Shown here: piece by piece, positions 46,907 to 55,764 of the stretch
Layout of the letters: the number at the start of each line of letters is the position of its first letter
How positions within the stretch are numbered: the first letter of the stretch is position 1
DNA from: Nocardia yamanashiensis NBRC 100130
GTDB lineage: Bacteria > Actinomycetota > Actinomycetes > Mycobacteriales > Mycobacteriaceae
Length of the DNA stretch: 64,000 nt
Assembly (NCBI RefSeq): GCF_001613325.1
Contig: NZ_BDCD01000002.1
Span: forward strand, 372,001-436,000
Reading direction: 5' to 3'
Position numbers and translations under genes: made by a program
Notes under the pieces: model-generated
Database searches by the model: none
Told to the model about the DNA's origin: nothing
What the model saw: the letters and a program-made list of their open reading frames with translations, nothing else

Positions 46907-47707
46907 CTATAGCGGGCGAGGCGCGAGGAATTCGCGCAGCAGCGCGGCGACTTCGTCGGGCGTCTCCACATTGGGGGTGTGGCCGGCGTTTTCGATGACT
47001 CGCACGGTCGCGCCCGCGGCGCGGTAGCGCGTGATGCTTCCCTCGCAGTCGAAGAACTGGTCGTGACGGCCGTGGATCGCGAGCACGGGTTTGTCGATGG
47101 CGCGGATCCGGGCATCGAGCGGTTCCGCCCGCAACTCGAGATCGCGAGTTCGCACCACGGCGCGGTACATACCGGGCGACATCACCGCGCGGTCGTGCAG
47201 TGGCTGGCGTGGATCATCGAAACCGGACCCGATGTCGAAACCGGGCCGGAATCCGCCGCGTAACACCCGCCACACCACCCAATCCGGTGTCAGATGGTGC
47301 ACCAGTTGCGGCACCAGCGGCACACCGACCAGCGAATGGCCGCGAGGCAACGTGGCGAGGCTGTAATCCGGCGCTTGGCTCATGATCACGATCTCACTGA
47401 CACGATCCGAGATCGCTCCGACGCCCAAGGCCATATCGGTGCCATAGGAATGCCCGACCACCATCGCGTCGATGAGGTCGAGCTCGTCGAGAACCGCTGC
47501 CAGGGAACGGGTTTGGTCCTGCGGATCGAGGCCCTGATCGCCACCGGTACGCCCGTGGCCGTTGAGATCAACCCGAATGACCCGGTAGTCGTCGGCCAGG
47601 CGCGGCACGACGCGGTCGTACCAGTGCGATGAGCAGGCGAACCCGTGCACGAGCACGATCGGTTTGCCCTGCGGCTTGCCGTCTTCGCGGAAGTACATCA
47701 GGGTCAC
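46907..47707 (-). CDS. alpha/beta hydrolase
   Basis: 266 residues from GTG 47707, which overlaps the crotonase stop (GTGA); ATG 47698 is the alternative. Hydrolase motifs: VLVHGFACSSHWYDRVVP (oxyanion), VVGHSYGTDMALGVG (nucleophile), and IENAGHTPNVETPDEV (His). It ends the minus-strand ligase/crotonase/hydrolase operon. The hydrolase encoded at 54245 belongs to the same subgroup (both share a PGFD segment and an FxDPRQ-type motif in the cap region), so the two are probably paralogues. Confidence 0.88.
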   Translation of the reverse strand: MTLMYFREDGKPQGKPIVLVHGFACSSHWYDRVVPRLADDYRVIRVDLNGHGRTGGDQGLDPQDQTRSLAAVLDELDLIDAMVVGHSYGTDMALGVGAISDRVSEIVIMSQAPDYSLATLPRGHSLVGVPLVPQLVHHLTPDWVVWRVLRGGFRPGFDIGSGFDDPRQPLHDRAVMSPGMYRAVVRTRDLELRAEPLDARIRAIDKPVLAIHGRHDQFFDCEGSITRYRAAGATVRVIENAGHTPNVETPDEVAALLREFLAPRPL

Positions 47708-48471
47708 CGTCCTGTCCAGCGCGGGGCGCGCTTGTCCGCGAACGCGAGGATCCCCTCGCGGCAGTCTTCGGAGGCGAGCACGGTCTCGATCGCCTTTTGT
47801 GTGACGGTCCAACCGGTTTCGTCGGAGGCAGCGTGGTAGCTGTCGATCGCGCGCAAGGTTTCCCGGATGGATACCGGCCCACCGACACGCAGCCGACCGG
47901 CCAGCTCGAGCGCCGCCTCCACAGCCTTGCCCGGCTCGGTCAACACATTGACCAGCCCGAGCATGTGCGCGCGTTCAGCAGCGAGGGGCTCACCGGTGAG
48001 CAGCAGTTCGGTGGCGATATTGCGCGGCAACGCCCTGGCGGTACGGAAGAGCGCTCCGCACGCCGCGACCACCCCGCGCCGCACTTCGGGCAGGCTGAAC
48101 GCCGCGGCCGTGGAGGCCACCACCAGATCACACGCCAGCACCAGTTCGAACCCGCCGCCCAGGGCGGGGCCGTCGACCGCCGCGATGAGCGGTTTGACGC
48201 GGTGGCGGCGCACCAGGCCGTATTCCCCTCCGCGTGCGGTCGGTGCGCCCGAGCCGCGCTTGAGATCGGTGCCCGCGCTGAATACCGCACCAGCGCCGGT
48301 CAACACACCGGCGCGCAGGTCGGGATTGTCGTCCAGCTCGTTCAGCGCCGCGTCCAGAGCCGCGGTCAGCTCGGCGTCGATGGCGTTGCGCTGGCGCTCG
48401 CGCCGCATGGTGAGCACCAGGATGTCGTCGACGCGAGTGCACTCCAGAATGTCCGCGGAGCTGGTCACCAC
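47704..48471 (-). CDS. enoyl-CoA hydratase (crotonase)
   Basis: 255 residues; GTG 48471 overlaps the ligase stop (TAGTG), though a TTG at 48501 is possible. Oxyanion-hole segments are GAGAVFSAGTDLKRG and AVDGPALGGGFELVLACDLVVAS; FSLPEVRRGVVAACGALFR holds the second catalytic glutamate. A truncated relative of this very gene is found at 55213. It probably acts on the CoA ester produced by the preceding ligase. Confidence 0.92.
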   Translation of the reverse strand: MVTSSADILECTRVDDILVLTMRRERQRNAIDAELTAALDAALNELDDNPDLRAGVLTGAGAVFSAGTDLKRGSGAPTARGGEYGLVRRHRVKPLIAAVDGPALGGGFELVLACDLVVASTAAAFSLPEVRRGVVAACGALFRTARALPRNIATELLLTGEPLAAERAHMLGLVNVLTEPGKAVEAALELAGRLRVGGPVSIRETLRAIDSYHAASDETGWTVTQKAIETVLASEDCREGILAFADKRAPRWTGR

Positions 48472-50012
48472 TACGACACCTGCCTTTCCGATTCGCTCCA
48501 AAACTGCTTGCGCAGTTCGCGTTTGAGGATCTTTCCCGCTCCTGACAGCGGCAGGGACTCGGTGATCTCGATGCTGCGCGGCACCTTGTACCCGGCGATG
48601 AGCGCCTTGGTGTGCTCGCGGATCTCCTCGAAGGAGACCGTTCGACCGGCATGGCAGACGATGACCGCGTGTACCCGCTCACCCCACGTCGGATCGGGTA
48701 CGCCGATGACCGCGCACACCGCGACCGCCGGATGCGCGGAGATCGCGTTCTCCACTTCGGCCGAGTACACGTTCTCCCCGCCGGTGATGATCATGTCCTT
48801 GAGCCGGTCGACCACATGGACGTAACCGGCGTCGTCCATGAATCCGCCGTCGCCGGTGTGCATCCAGCCGTCCCGCAGAACCGCCGCGGTCTCCTGCGGC
48901 CTGTTCAGATAGCCGAGCATGACATGGCCGCCGCACACCACGATCTCCCCGACCGTGCCGCGTGGCACCTCGCGGTCCTCGGCATCGACGATGCGCACCT
49001 CGCTGTGCGGCAACGCACGCCCGGCCGAACCCGGCCGGGTGTCGGTGTGATCGCCGGGGGTGAGCATGGTGGCGACGGCGGCGACCTCGGTCATCCCGTA
49101 CGCCTGCACGAACCGCGCGTGCGGGAAGGCCGCGACCGCCCGGTCCAGCACGGCCCGTGAGATCGGCGCGCCGCCATAGAACAGGTGCCGAAGCGACGAG
49201 AGATCGTGCTCGGCCGTCGCCGGATGATCGGCCAGCAACTGAATCATGATGGGAATCAGGACGGTTTCGGTGACCCGATGCTCCTGGATCGCCGCCGGCA
49301 CCGCCGCCGGATCGAAGGCCGGGACGATCACGTGCGTACCGCCCAGGCTCATCCCGCACGCCCACAGGAAAAGATCGGCGAGGTGGAACATAGGGGCGGC
49401 GTGCAGGATTCGGGAATCTTCGTCGAAGAGCCCGGTGGCCAGCCCGCCCAGTGTCGAGGTCTGCAGATTCGCGTGGCTGAGCAGTACTCCCTTCGGGAAT
49501 CCCGTGGTGCCGCCGGTGTAGAACACGCCCGCGACCGCGTGACCGCCGCGGCGGGCGTCGGGAATCGGGTCGGAGGCCGCGACAAGTTCCTCGTAGTCGA
49601 GCATGCCCTCCGGCGCTGGGCCTTCGCCGCAGTACACCACGGTGCGTACACACTCGCTCTGCTCCCGGATGGCCGCCACCATCGGCGCGAAAGCCTCGTC
49701 GACGAACAGCACCCGACTGTCGGAATCGGTGAGCGAGTAGGCGATTTCGGTGGGACTCCACCGGATATTGACCGGATTGATCACCGCGTTCGCCCACGGC
49801 ACCGCCAGCAGGAACTCGCTGTAGCGATCCGAATTCAGCGACAGGATCGCCACCGGCTCGTCGTCGCCGACGCCCAACCCGCGCAGCGCTCCCGCCAAGG
49901 CGGCAATGCGCTGGGTGGCTTCGGCGTACGTCCGCCGACGATCCCGATAGATCGTCATCACCTGCTCGGGGTGCTGTTGCACCGAGCGATGCAACCCCTG
50001 TGTCAGATACAT
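48471..50012 (-). CDS. acyl-CoA synthetase (AMP-forming)
   Basis: 513 residues from ATG 50012 (AAGGG just upstream); the frame extends to 50066. ANL landmarks: VFYTGGTTGFPKGVLLSHAN, AYGMTEVAAVATML, WMHTGDGGFMDDAGYVHVVDR, DMIITGGENVYSAEVE and Lys in SGAGKILKRELRKQF. The P-loop has Gly where many have Ser (YTGGTTG), a common variant. It heads a three-gene operon divergent from the PucR-type regulator, its likely controller. Confidence 0.93.
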   Translation of the reverse strand: MYLTQGLHRSVQQHPEQVMTIYRDRRRTYAEATQRIAALAGALRGLGVGDDEPVAILSLNSDRYSEFLLAVPWANAVINPVNIRWSPTEIAYSLTDSDSRVLFVDEAFAPMVAAIREQSECVRTVVYCGEGPAPEGMLDYEELVAASDPIPDARRGGHAVAGVFYTGGTTGFPKGVLLSHANLQTSTLGGLATGLFDEDSRILHAAPMFHLADLFLWACGMSLGGTHVIVPAFDPAAVPAAIQEHRVTETVLIPIMIQLLADHPATAEHDLSSLRHLFYGGAPISRAVLDRAVAAFPHARFVQAYGMTEVAAVATMLTPGDHTDTRPGSAGRALPHSEVRIVDAEDREVPRGTVGEIVVCGGHVMLGYLNRPQETAAVLRDGWMHTGDGGFMDDAGYVHVVDRLKDMIITGGENVYSAEVENAISAHPAVAVCAVIGVPDPTWGERVHAVIVCHAGRTVSFEEIREHTKALIAGYKVPRSIEITESLPLSGAGKILKRELRKQFWSESERQVS

Positions 50013-50129
50013 CCCTTGCCCTCGTCGTCGAGTACGGCAGTCCGCCAGTCTCGAGTATTCGGGCAACGCCGTAGGTCACACCATGGATCCGATGCCAACG
50101 CGCGCGCGACGATTTTGTTGCTCGTTCCA

Positions 50130-51311
50130 ATGAGTCGCCATACTCTCGACAACACCATGGGAGCCACCGTCGAACCACCACAGGCCGCGCAGCTACGACG
50201 CCTTCTGGCTGGGCTCATGGAACAAAAAGAGCAGCTCATAGATGCCATGGCACGTCGATCGCAGGCCGCCGCGGCGGGCTACTCCGCGATCTCGGCAGCG
50301 ACCGTCGCTCGCACGTCGCCGGTGTTGTTCGATCGCATGATCGACGCCCTGGGCCGACGGAGTCCGTTGAACGAAGACGACCTGCACGTCTTCCGCGAAT
50401 ACGGGAAAATACGTGCCCAGCAAGGGCTTTCATTGCCAGACGTCCAACACAGCTGGCGGGTGGCTATTCAGGACATATTGTTCGCGATAACAAAAGTGGG
50501 TCGTGACCTCGAGATTCCCGATGCGCTGCTCCTCGACACCACCCATCAGATGCTCGCACTGGTCGACCAGGCAACCACTGCCTACGCGGCAGCCCACCGC
50601 GACGTCGAGCTGCAACTGTCCCGACGCGACCTGCATATGCGAGCCGATTTCACCCGTGCGCTGCTGCTCGGTACGCTCGGCGCCGCCGCCGTACGGCAAC
50701 AAGCCGATCACTACGGCCTCGATCCGGACGTCGAATACCGCGCATTCCGAACCCGGCTCACCGACTCCGACACCACCGACGCATCGCCCTGGTCGATGCG
50801 CGCCGCGGCCTCGTACGGATTGACGACCGTCATCGACGGCGACCTTGCCGGTGTGCTCGAAACGGCCAAAACCCTCGACACCACATCCACCATCGGTGTA
50901 GGCCCGCCCGTCCCGCTCGCGGACCTGCCACGATCCTTCGGCCTGGCGGGCCGAGCGCTGACCACCGCCGTAGCCTTCGGCCGACCGGGGCCGAACACCC
51001 TGGAATCCTTGGGTGTACTGCCGGCCGTCATCGCCGACCACGACCTCGGTACCGAACTCTTCCGCCAGCTCCTGCTTCCCCTCGGCACCGACGCACAGGC
51101 ACAGCTCCTCATCGATACCGTCGACCGCTACATCGACACCGGTATGCGCGCCGACCTCACCGCAGCGCAACTCGTCGTACACCCCAACACCGTCCGCTAC
51201 CGCATCGCCAGATTCGAAGACCTCACCGGCACCGACCTCCGCAAACCCCATGCCGCCCTGCGAGTGTGGTGGGCCATCCGATACCGGGAAACCACTCGCC
51301 GGGGCAGGTGA
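50130..51311 (+). CDS. PucR/CdaR-type transcriptional regulator
   Basis: About 393 residues; ATG 50130 is given, ATG 50157 is equally possible, and neither has a strong ribosome site. The C-terminal PucR HTH reads LTAAQLVVHPNTVRYRIARFEDLTGTDLRKPHA. The middle has a GGDEF-like/sensor region common in the family, and the N-terminus is helical (RRLLAGLMEQKEQLIDAM). Such regulators usually activate a divergent catabolic operon, here the ligase/crotonase/hydrolase genes 117 bp away. Confidence 0.88.
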   Translation: MSRHTLDNTMGATVEPPQAAQLRRLLAGLMEQKEQLIDAMARRSQAAAAGYSAISAATVARTSPVLFDRMIDALGRRSPLNEDDLHVFREYGKIRAQQGLSLPDVQHSWRVAIQDILFAITKVGRDLEIPDALLLDTTHQMLALVDQATTAYAAAHRDVELQLSRRDLHMRADFTRALLLGTLGAAAVRQQADHYGLDPDVEYRAFRTRLTDSDTTDASPWSMRAAASYGLTTVIDGDLAGVLETAKTLDTTSTIGVGPPVPLADLPRSFGLAGRALTTAVAFGRPGPNTLESLGVLPAVIADHDLGTELFRQLLLPLGTDAQAQLLIDTVDRYIDTGMRADLTAAQLVVHPNTVRYRIARFEDLTGTDLRKPHAALRVWWAIRYRETTRRGR

Positions 51312-51781
51312 TCCGGGCCCGACCGCTGCCAACGAAGTGATGGCCGCACCGCCGACTGGCCCGACCCGAACAGCGGCTCCGCGCGGGTGTGACTACCCAG
51401 ATCGCGAATCGGATGTTCTGCACCGACAACACCGTCCGCGGCCATGTCGCTCGGCTCATGCCCGAACTCGTCTTCGACAGCCCCGACCAAGCCGGCGACT
51501 ACGCCGCTCACCTGCGGGATGTGTGCGCATGCCGGTGGCGACGCAGACACACAGCGAATCATGTTCTCGCCCTGGGCTGTACAGCGTCGGCAAGGATGCC
51601 GTGCGGCATCGCTTGCTGTCGCACGGACTGTCGGCAAGTACTGCCTGTCCCACACCGGCACCCTTGGACCTGTCCGGTGTGCTGTGCCTGGCGCTCGGGC
51701 CTTTTGGTGCAGGCGACTGCCCGAGTAGGACCAGTCGGGCACACGGCCGGATGGCCATCTTGACGACCCCGAGCATCCTTC
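51312..51781. other. gene-poor stretch, possible HTH remnant
   Basis: About 470 bp with no convincing gene. A GTG/ATG frame near 51389 gives TTQIANRMFCTDNTVRGHVA, which looks like a LuxR/PucR-type helix-turn-helix, but the sequence after it is Cys/Arg-rich and unlike a protein. It may be a decayed regulator fragment. Confidence 0.3.
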
Positions 51782-51814
51782 GATAACGTTCATTACTGAA
51801 TAACGAGCATTATC
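51782..51814. promoter_or_regulatory. 33-bp imperfect palindrome before the amidohydrolase operon
   Basis: Begins GATAACG and ends CATTATC, with inner arms CATTA and TAACG. About three quarters of the positions are symmetric. It lies 19 bp before the ATG at 51833 and overlaps any promoter there. The TetR gene inside the same operon (53602) is the obvious candidate to bind it. Confidence 0.5.
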
Positions 51815-51832
51815 TATTTTGGGGGCAACGGC

Positions 51833-53605
51833 ATGGATGACTTCGATCTGGTGATCCGGGGCGGATACTTCTTCGACGGAACCGGTGCACCACCCGCGTT
51901 TCGCGATGTAGGGGTACGCGCGGGACGAGTGGCTGCGATAAGCGCTGAGCCTTTGGCTACACACGGGGCGGAGGTCGTCGACGCTGAGGGCCTGTGGGTG
52001 ATGCCGGGCCTCATCGACGTCCACACCCACTACGACGCCGAGGTGTTGGTCGCCCCCGGGCTCTCGGAATCGGTGCGCCACGGCGTCACCACCGTGGTCT
52101 TCGGGAACTGCTCACTGTCCACTGTGTACGCCTCCCCCGACGACTGCGCGGACCTGTTCTCCCGCGTCGAAGCCCTGCCGTGGGACGCTGTCCATTCGGC
52201 GGTCGAACAACGCCAGACCTGGACAGATCCACACAGCTACGTCGAGGCACTCGAGTCCGGTCCGCTGGGACCCAACATCGCCGCACTCATCGGGCACTCC
52301 GACATCCGCGCGGCAGTCATGGGTCTGGATCGGGCCACCGATCCGGGCGAACCACCGACTCCCACGGAGTTGGACCGGATGCGCGCGATGCTGGCCGAAG
52401 CGCTCGACGCCGGCTTCCTGGGATTGTCGACCATCAGGAGTTCGTTCTCGAAGCTGGATGGCGCGCGCTACCCATCACGCCAACTTCCCTCCACCTACGC
52501 GAAGTGGAGGGAGTACCGAGCGTTGAACCGTGTGCTCCGCGACTACGGGCGCGTGCACCAGTGCACGCCCAACGCTGCCCGCAAGACCGAAATCGTCAAG
52601 TTCTTCGCGCAAAGCGCTGGTCGAGGCAGGGCACCCTTGAAGACCACGATGCTCACCGCGGCGGATCTCAAGGCGGACCCGAAGCTGATCTGGATGATGA
52701 CCAAGGCGACAGCAGTGCTGAACCGGGCTATCGGCTCGGACCTGTGCTGGCAGCACCTGCCGGTGCCGTTCGAGGTATACGCCGACGGCATCGACCTGGT
52801 CGTCTTCGAGGAGTTCGGCTCCGGCGTCGCGGCTCTCAACGTGCGTGATGCGATCGAGCGCGGCAAGCTCGTGGACACCGAGCCTTACCGCCGCCGGTTC
52901 CGGAAGGATTTGGAGCGACGGTTCGGCCCGAAACTATGGCACCGCGACCTGTTCGACTCCGACATCGTCGGCTGCCCAGACGCCGAAGTGATCGGCAAGT
53001 CGTTCGGCCGCGTCGCCCAGGAGCGGGGCATTCACCCCGCTGACGCCTTCCTCGACCTGGTGGTCGCCCACGGCCCCGCCCTGCGCTGGCGTACCACGAT
53101 CGCCAACCACCGTCCCGACGTGCTCGACAAGATCGCGGACAACCCTCAGATCCAGATGGGTTTCGCCGACTCCGGTGCCCACCTGCGCAACATGGCGTTC
53201 TACAACGCCGGACTTCGGCTACTGAGGCGAGTCCAGGAGTCCGCCGAGAATGGCCACGGGTTCCTCAGCCTCGAACGCGCCGTGCACCGGCTCACCGGCG
53301 AACTCGGTGACTGGTACGGCCTGGACGCCGGCACCCTCCGTCCGGGGGCCCGCGCCGACATCGCCGTCATCGACCCCGCCGGGCTCTCGCAGGCATCGTC
53401 CGGCTACGCCGAAGCCATCCTCGACGGGCTCGGGCCCGTCTCCCGGATGGTCAACCGCAACGACGATGCAGTGGCCGCGACCATCGTGGGCGGTCACCTC
53501 GTCTACCGCTACGGCACATTCGCCGACGGGTTCGGCACGAAGCGACGCTTCGGATCTTTCCTGCGGGCAGGAAAGACACACTCCAACGCAGGATGGTCCT
53601 CATGA
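51833..53605 (+). CDS. amidohydrolase family protein (N-acyl-D-amino-acid deacylase-like)
   Basis: 590 residues. N-terminal beta-sandwich DLVIRGGYFFDGTGAPP, metal HxH in MPGLIDVHTHYDAEVL, and the C-terminal metal Asp region QMGFADSGAHLRNMAFYN. A long GARADIAVIDPAGLS tail closes the composite domain. It belongs to the amidohydrolase_3/D-aminoacylase group that cleaves amide or cyclic-imide bonds with bound metal. GGGGG at 51820 may act as ribosome site. It is ATGA-coupled to the TetR gene. Confidence 0.88.
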   Translation: MDDFDLVIRGGYFFDGTGAPPAFRDVGVRAGRVAAISAEPLATHGAEVVDAEGLWVMPGLIDVHTHYDAEVLVAPGLSESVRHGVTTVVFGNCSLSTVYASPDDCADLFSRVEALPWDAVHSAVEQRQTWTDPHSYVEALESGPLGPNIAALIGHSDIRAAVMGLDRATDPGEPPTPTELDRMRAMLAEALDAGFLGLSTIRSSFSKLDGARYPSRQLPSTYAKWREYRALNRVLRDYGRVHQCTPNAARKTEIVKFFAQSAGRGRAPLKTTMLTAADLKADPKLIWMMTKATAVLNRAIGSDLCWQHLPVPFEVYADGIDLVVFEEFGSGVAALNVRDAIERGKLVDTEPYRRRFRKDLERRFGPKLWHRDLFDSDIVGCPDAEVIGKSFGRVAQERGIHPADAFLDLVVAHGPALRWRTTIANHRPDVLDKIADNPQIQMGFADSGAHLRNMAFYNAGLRLLRRVQESAENGHGFLSLERAVHRLTGELGDWYGLDAGTLRPGARADIAVIDPAGLSQASSGYAEAILDGLGPVSRMVNRNDDAVAATIVGGHLVYRYGTFADGFGTKRRFGSFLRAGKTHSNAGWSS

Positions 53606-54234
53606 GCGCAGCCCCAGTCCCCGTCACTCGCCGCACCCCGCGGCCCGAGGTTCGCGCCCGTCTGCTGCGAGCTGCCTCCACGGTGTTTGCCGAACGCGGC
53701 TTCGCCGGAGCCACCATGCAACAGGTCGCGGCCGCCGCCGGGTTCACCACCGGTGCGCTCTACTCCAATTTCGCGAACAAGGACGACCTGTTCTTCGAGC
53801 TCTTCGACCAAGAGGTCACAGGCCGCATCACAGCCGTTCGCGCCATTCTCGGCCAGGACGACCTGACCGTCACCAACGAGGCGACCGCACTGGCAGCCGG
53901 TCGGCAAATGACCGCCGCAATGCAGCACAGCCGCGAATGGCAACTGCTGTTCACCGAGTTCTGGCTACGCGCCGCGCGCGACGACCAGCTACGCGAGCGC
54001 TGGGTCGACAAACGCCGCGACTACCGCCGGCAACTGACCGAGCTGGCCGAGGAAGCACTCACCGGATGGGGTGCGGGCACAGCCGTCTCTTCCCGCACTC
54101 TCATGTTCACCATGCTGGCGCTGAACAACGGCCTCGCCATCGAAGAGCTCGCCGATCCGGGCAGCGTTCCAGCCGACACCATCGGGACCGTCCTGGTCCG
54201 CCTGCTGGGTCTCGAATCCACGACCACCAGGTGA
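53602..54234 (+). CDS. TetR-family regulator
   Basis: 210 residues from ATG 53602, which overlaps the amidohydrolase stop (ATGA); an in-frame ATG at 53593 also exists. The N-terminal HTH is clear: GFAGATMQQVAAAAGFTTGALYSNFANKDDLF. The ligand domain is short and unremarkable. Being the middle gene of the amidohydrolase/hydrolase operon, it probably regulates that operon through the palindrome at 51782. Confidence 0.9.
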   Translation: MSAAPVPVTRRTPRPEVRARLLRAASTVFAERGFAGATMQQVAAAAGFTTGALYSNFANKDDLFFELFDQEVTGRITAVRAILGQDDLTVTNEATALAAGRQMTAAMQHSREWQLLFTEFWLRAARDDQLRERWVDKRRDYRRQLTELAEEALTGWGAGTAVSSRTLMFTMLALNNGLAIEELADPGSVPADTIGTVLVRLLGLESTTTR

Positions 54235-54244
54235 GGAGAAGCTC

Positions 54245-55186
54245 GTGACCTCAATGAACACATCATCACTCGGGCGGCGTCCGCGCGGCTCGATGCGCGC
54301 CCTGACCGGGCGCACCAGCGCCGAGCCGGCAACCGGCGGCGCAGGAACGGTCATATCCGTCGATGGCATCGACCTGCACGTCCGAACGGACGGCCCGGTC
54401 GAGGGACCCGCACTCCTGATGCTGCACGGCTTCGGTGCCTCCACGGCATGGTTCGACCAGCTCGTTGCCCGCCTGCCGGAATGCCGGACCATCCGGGTCG
54501 ACCTGCTCGGGCACGGCGGATCGGCACGACCCACGACCGGCTACGACCCCGACAGCCAAGGTCGGCTCTATGCGCGTCTGCTCGGCGCGTTGAACCTGAA
54601 CGAGGTCACGGTTGTCGGCCACTCGATGGGCAGCCTCTTCGGCGTGGCCACCGCCGAGCACAGCACCCGCATCACACGGCTCGTGCTGATCGGTGAAGGG
54701 CCCGATACGAGCACCGGAACACTGCCGCCGGGAGAGTGGATGATTCACATCCCGTGGATCGGCCCGATCCTGCAACACCATGGTCCGGCGTTCGTGACCA
54801 ACCGCGTGGTGCGGCGAGCATTCGCGCCAGGCTTCGACATGGCCACGGCATTCACCGACCCCCGTCAGGGCCTCGACGATGCCCGCAGCCTGAACCACCC
54901 CGCTTTCACCCAATCCATCAAGCGGCGCCAGGCCTGGACCGGACGGCTCGGGTTGGACGCACGGCTGGACCATCTCGCACTGCCGGCGCTGGTCGTCTTC
55001 GGCCGAGAGGACCGCTTCTACAACGTGGATGCCGCACTGACGCGCTACCGGGCAGTCCCCACGATCACGACCGCGGTCCTCGAGCACGTCGGGCACACGC
55101 CGATGATCGAGGCACCCGACCACGTCGCTGATCTGATCCGCGAGTTCCTTCCCGCCGGCGACAAGGCTGCCGGAACCCCATCCTGA
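54245..55186 (+). CDS. alpha/beta hydrolase
   Basis: 313 residues, GTG behind GAGGAGAAG. Oxyanion/nucleophile/His motifs: LMLHGFGASTAWFDQLV, VVGHSMGSLFGVATAEH and LEHVGHTPMIEAPDHV. About 45 extra N-terminal residues precede the domain (RGSMRALTGRTSAEP), without a signal peptide. It belongs to the same subgroup as the hydrolase at 46907. The operon then runs into a truncated crotonase, as if a hydrolase-crotonase arrangement once continued here. Confidence 0.88.
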   Translation: MTSMNTSSLGRRPRGSMRALTGRTSAEPATGGAGTVISVDGIDLHVRTDGPVEGPALLMLHGFGASTAWFDQLVARLPECRTIRVDLLGHGGSARPTTGYDPDSQGRLYARLLGALNLNEVTVVGHSMGSLFGVATAEHSTRITRLVLIGEGPDTSTGTLPPGEWMIHIPWIGPILQHHGPAFVTNRVVRRAFAPGFDMATAFTDPRQGLDDARSLNHPAFTQSIKRRQAWTGRLGLDARLDHLALPALVVFGREDRFYNVDAALTRYRAVPTITTAVLEHVGHTPMIEAPDHVADLIREFLPAGDKAAGTPS

Positions 55187-55212
55187 ACCCTTCGATCCGA
55201 CGAAACCGACCG

Positions 55213-55380
55213 GCGTGCGGCGGCGGGTTCGAACTGGTCCTGGCCTGCGACCTCGTGGTGGACTCCAGTCGGGCTGGCTTCAGCTTCCCCGAGGTCCAGC
55301 GCGGCATAATCGCCACCTGCGGAGCGCTGTTCCGCAGCTACCCGGGGAACGCACTCATCTGCCGGATGGCGCGCGGTTCG
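55213..55380 (+). pseudogene. truncated enoyl-CoA hydratase fragment
   Basis: The frame reads CGGGFELVLACDLVVDSSRA, then GFSFPEVQRGIIATCGALFR: the oxyanion-hole and catalytic-glutamate part of a crotonase. It is nearly the same as residues in the intact gene at 47704-48471. The N-terminal third and everything after CGALFR are missing. The sequence before it joins the hydrolase stop after only about 26 bp, and after it the scar begins. Confidence 0.8.
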
Positions 55381-55399
55381 GAACGGCCACACCTCGGCC

Positions 55400-55764
55400 C
55401 CGAATCCGCCGGAATTGGCAATGGATTTGGCAACCGGACACGGCGGAATCCAGTGGGCCGGGTGAGAGTCCCGGTGTATCGCCGGATGGTCGACAGGCCG
55501 GAAATGGTGGGATGCGGTGGGAATTCCAGTGCCATTTTGCGTGCCATTTTGCGGCCCGAATGGTGGGAAGCCAAGGGTTTGGGCTGGACATGATGGGCAA
55601 CGTTGGGATCGCGAAATCGCAGGTCAGAATAGGAGAACCCCCAAAGTGGCCAGGTCAGCGCATGATCTTGGGGGTTCTACGAAATGATGAAGAAAGACTG
55701 ACCCGACCGGGCGTTCTTCCGGGAAGGCAGGGTTTCGGCGCGGCGCGACCGGGCATTCGAAGTC
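55400..55764. other. second scar region, no intact gene
   Basis: Contains GGCAATGGATTTGGCAACC (about 55418-55436), similar to the two motifs in the scar at 44.4-44.7 kb, followed by a CGGCGGAA/CCAG stretch that also recurs there. Two CCATTTTGCG-like repeats lie at about 55530-55553, and an 11-bp palindrome follows at 55634. I interpret it as the other edge of a mobile insertion or its decayed integrase end. Confidence 0.4.
55634..55678. repeat. perfect 11-bp inverted repeat
   Basis: AGAACCCCCAA and TTGGGGGTTCT enclose 23 bases. No T-run follows, so it is not a standard terminator. Located at the end of the second scar. Confidence 0.6.

Noticed and set aside
51389..51763. 124-codon frame with a HTH-like start
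   Set aside because: After the HTH-like 40 residues the sequence is Cys/Arg/Trp-rich and not protein-like. Kept only as a possible remnant, not as a gene.
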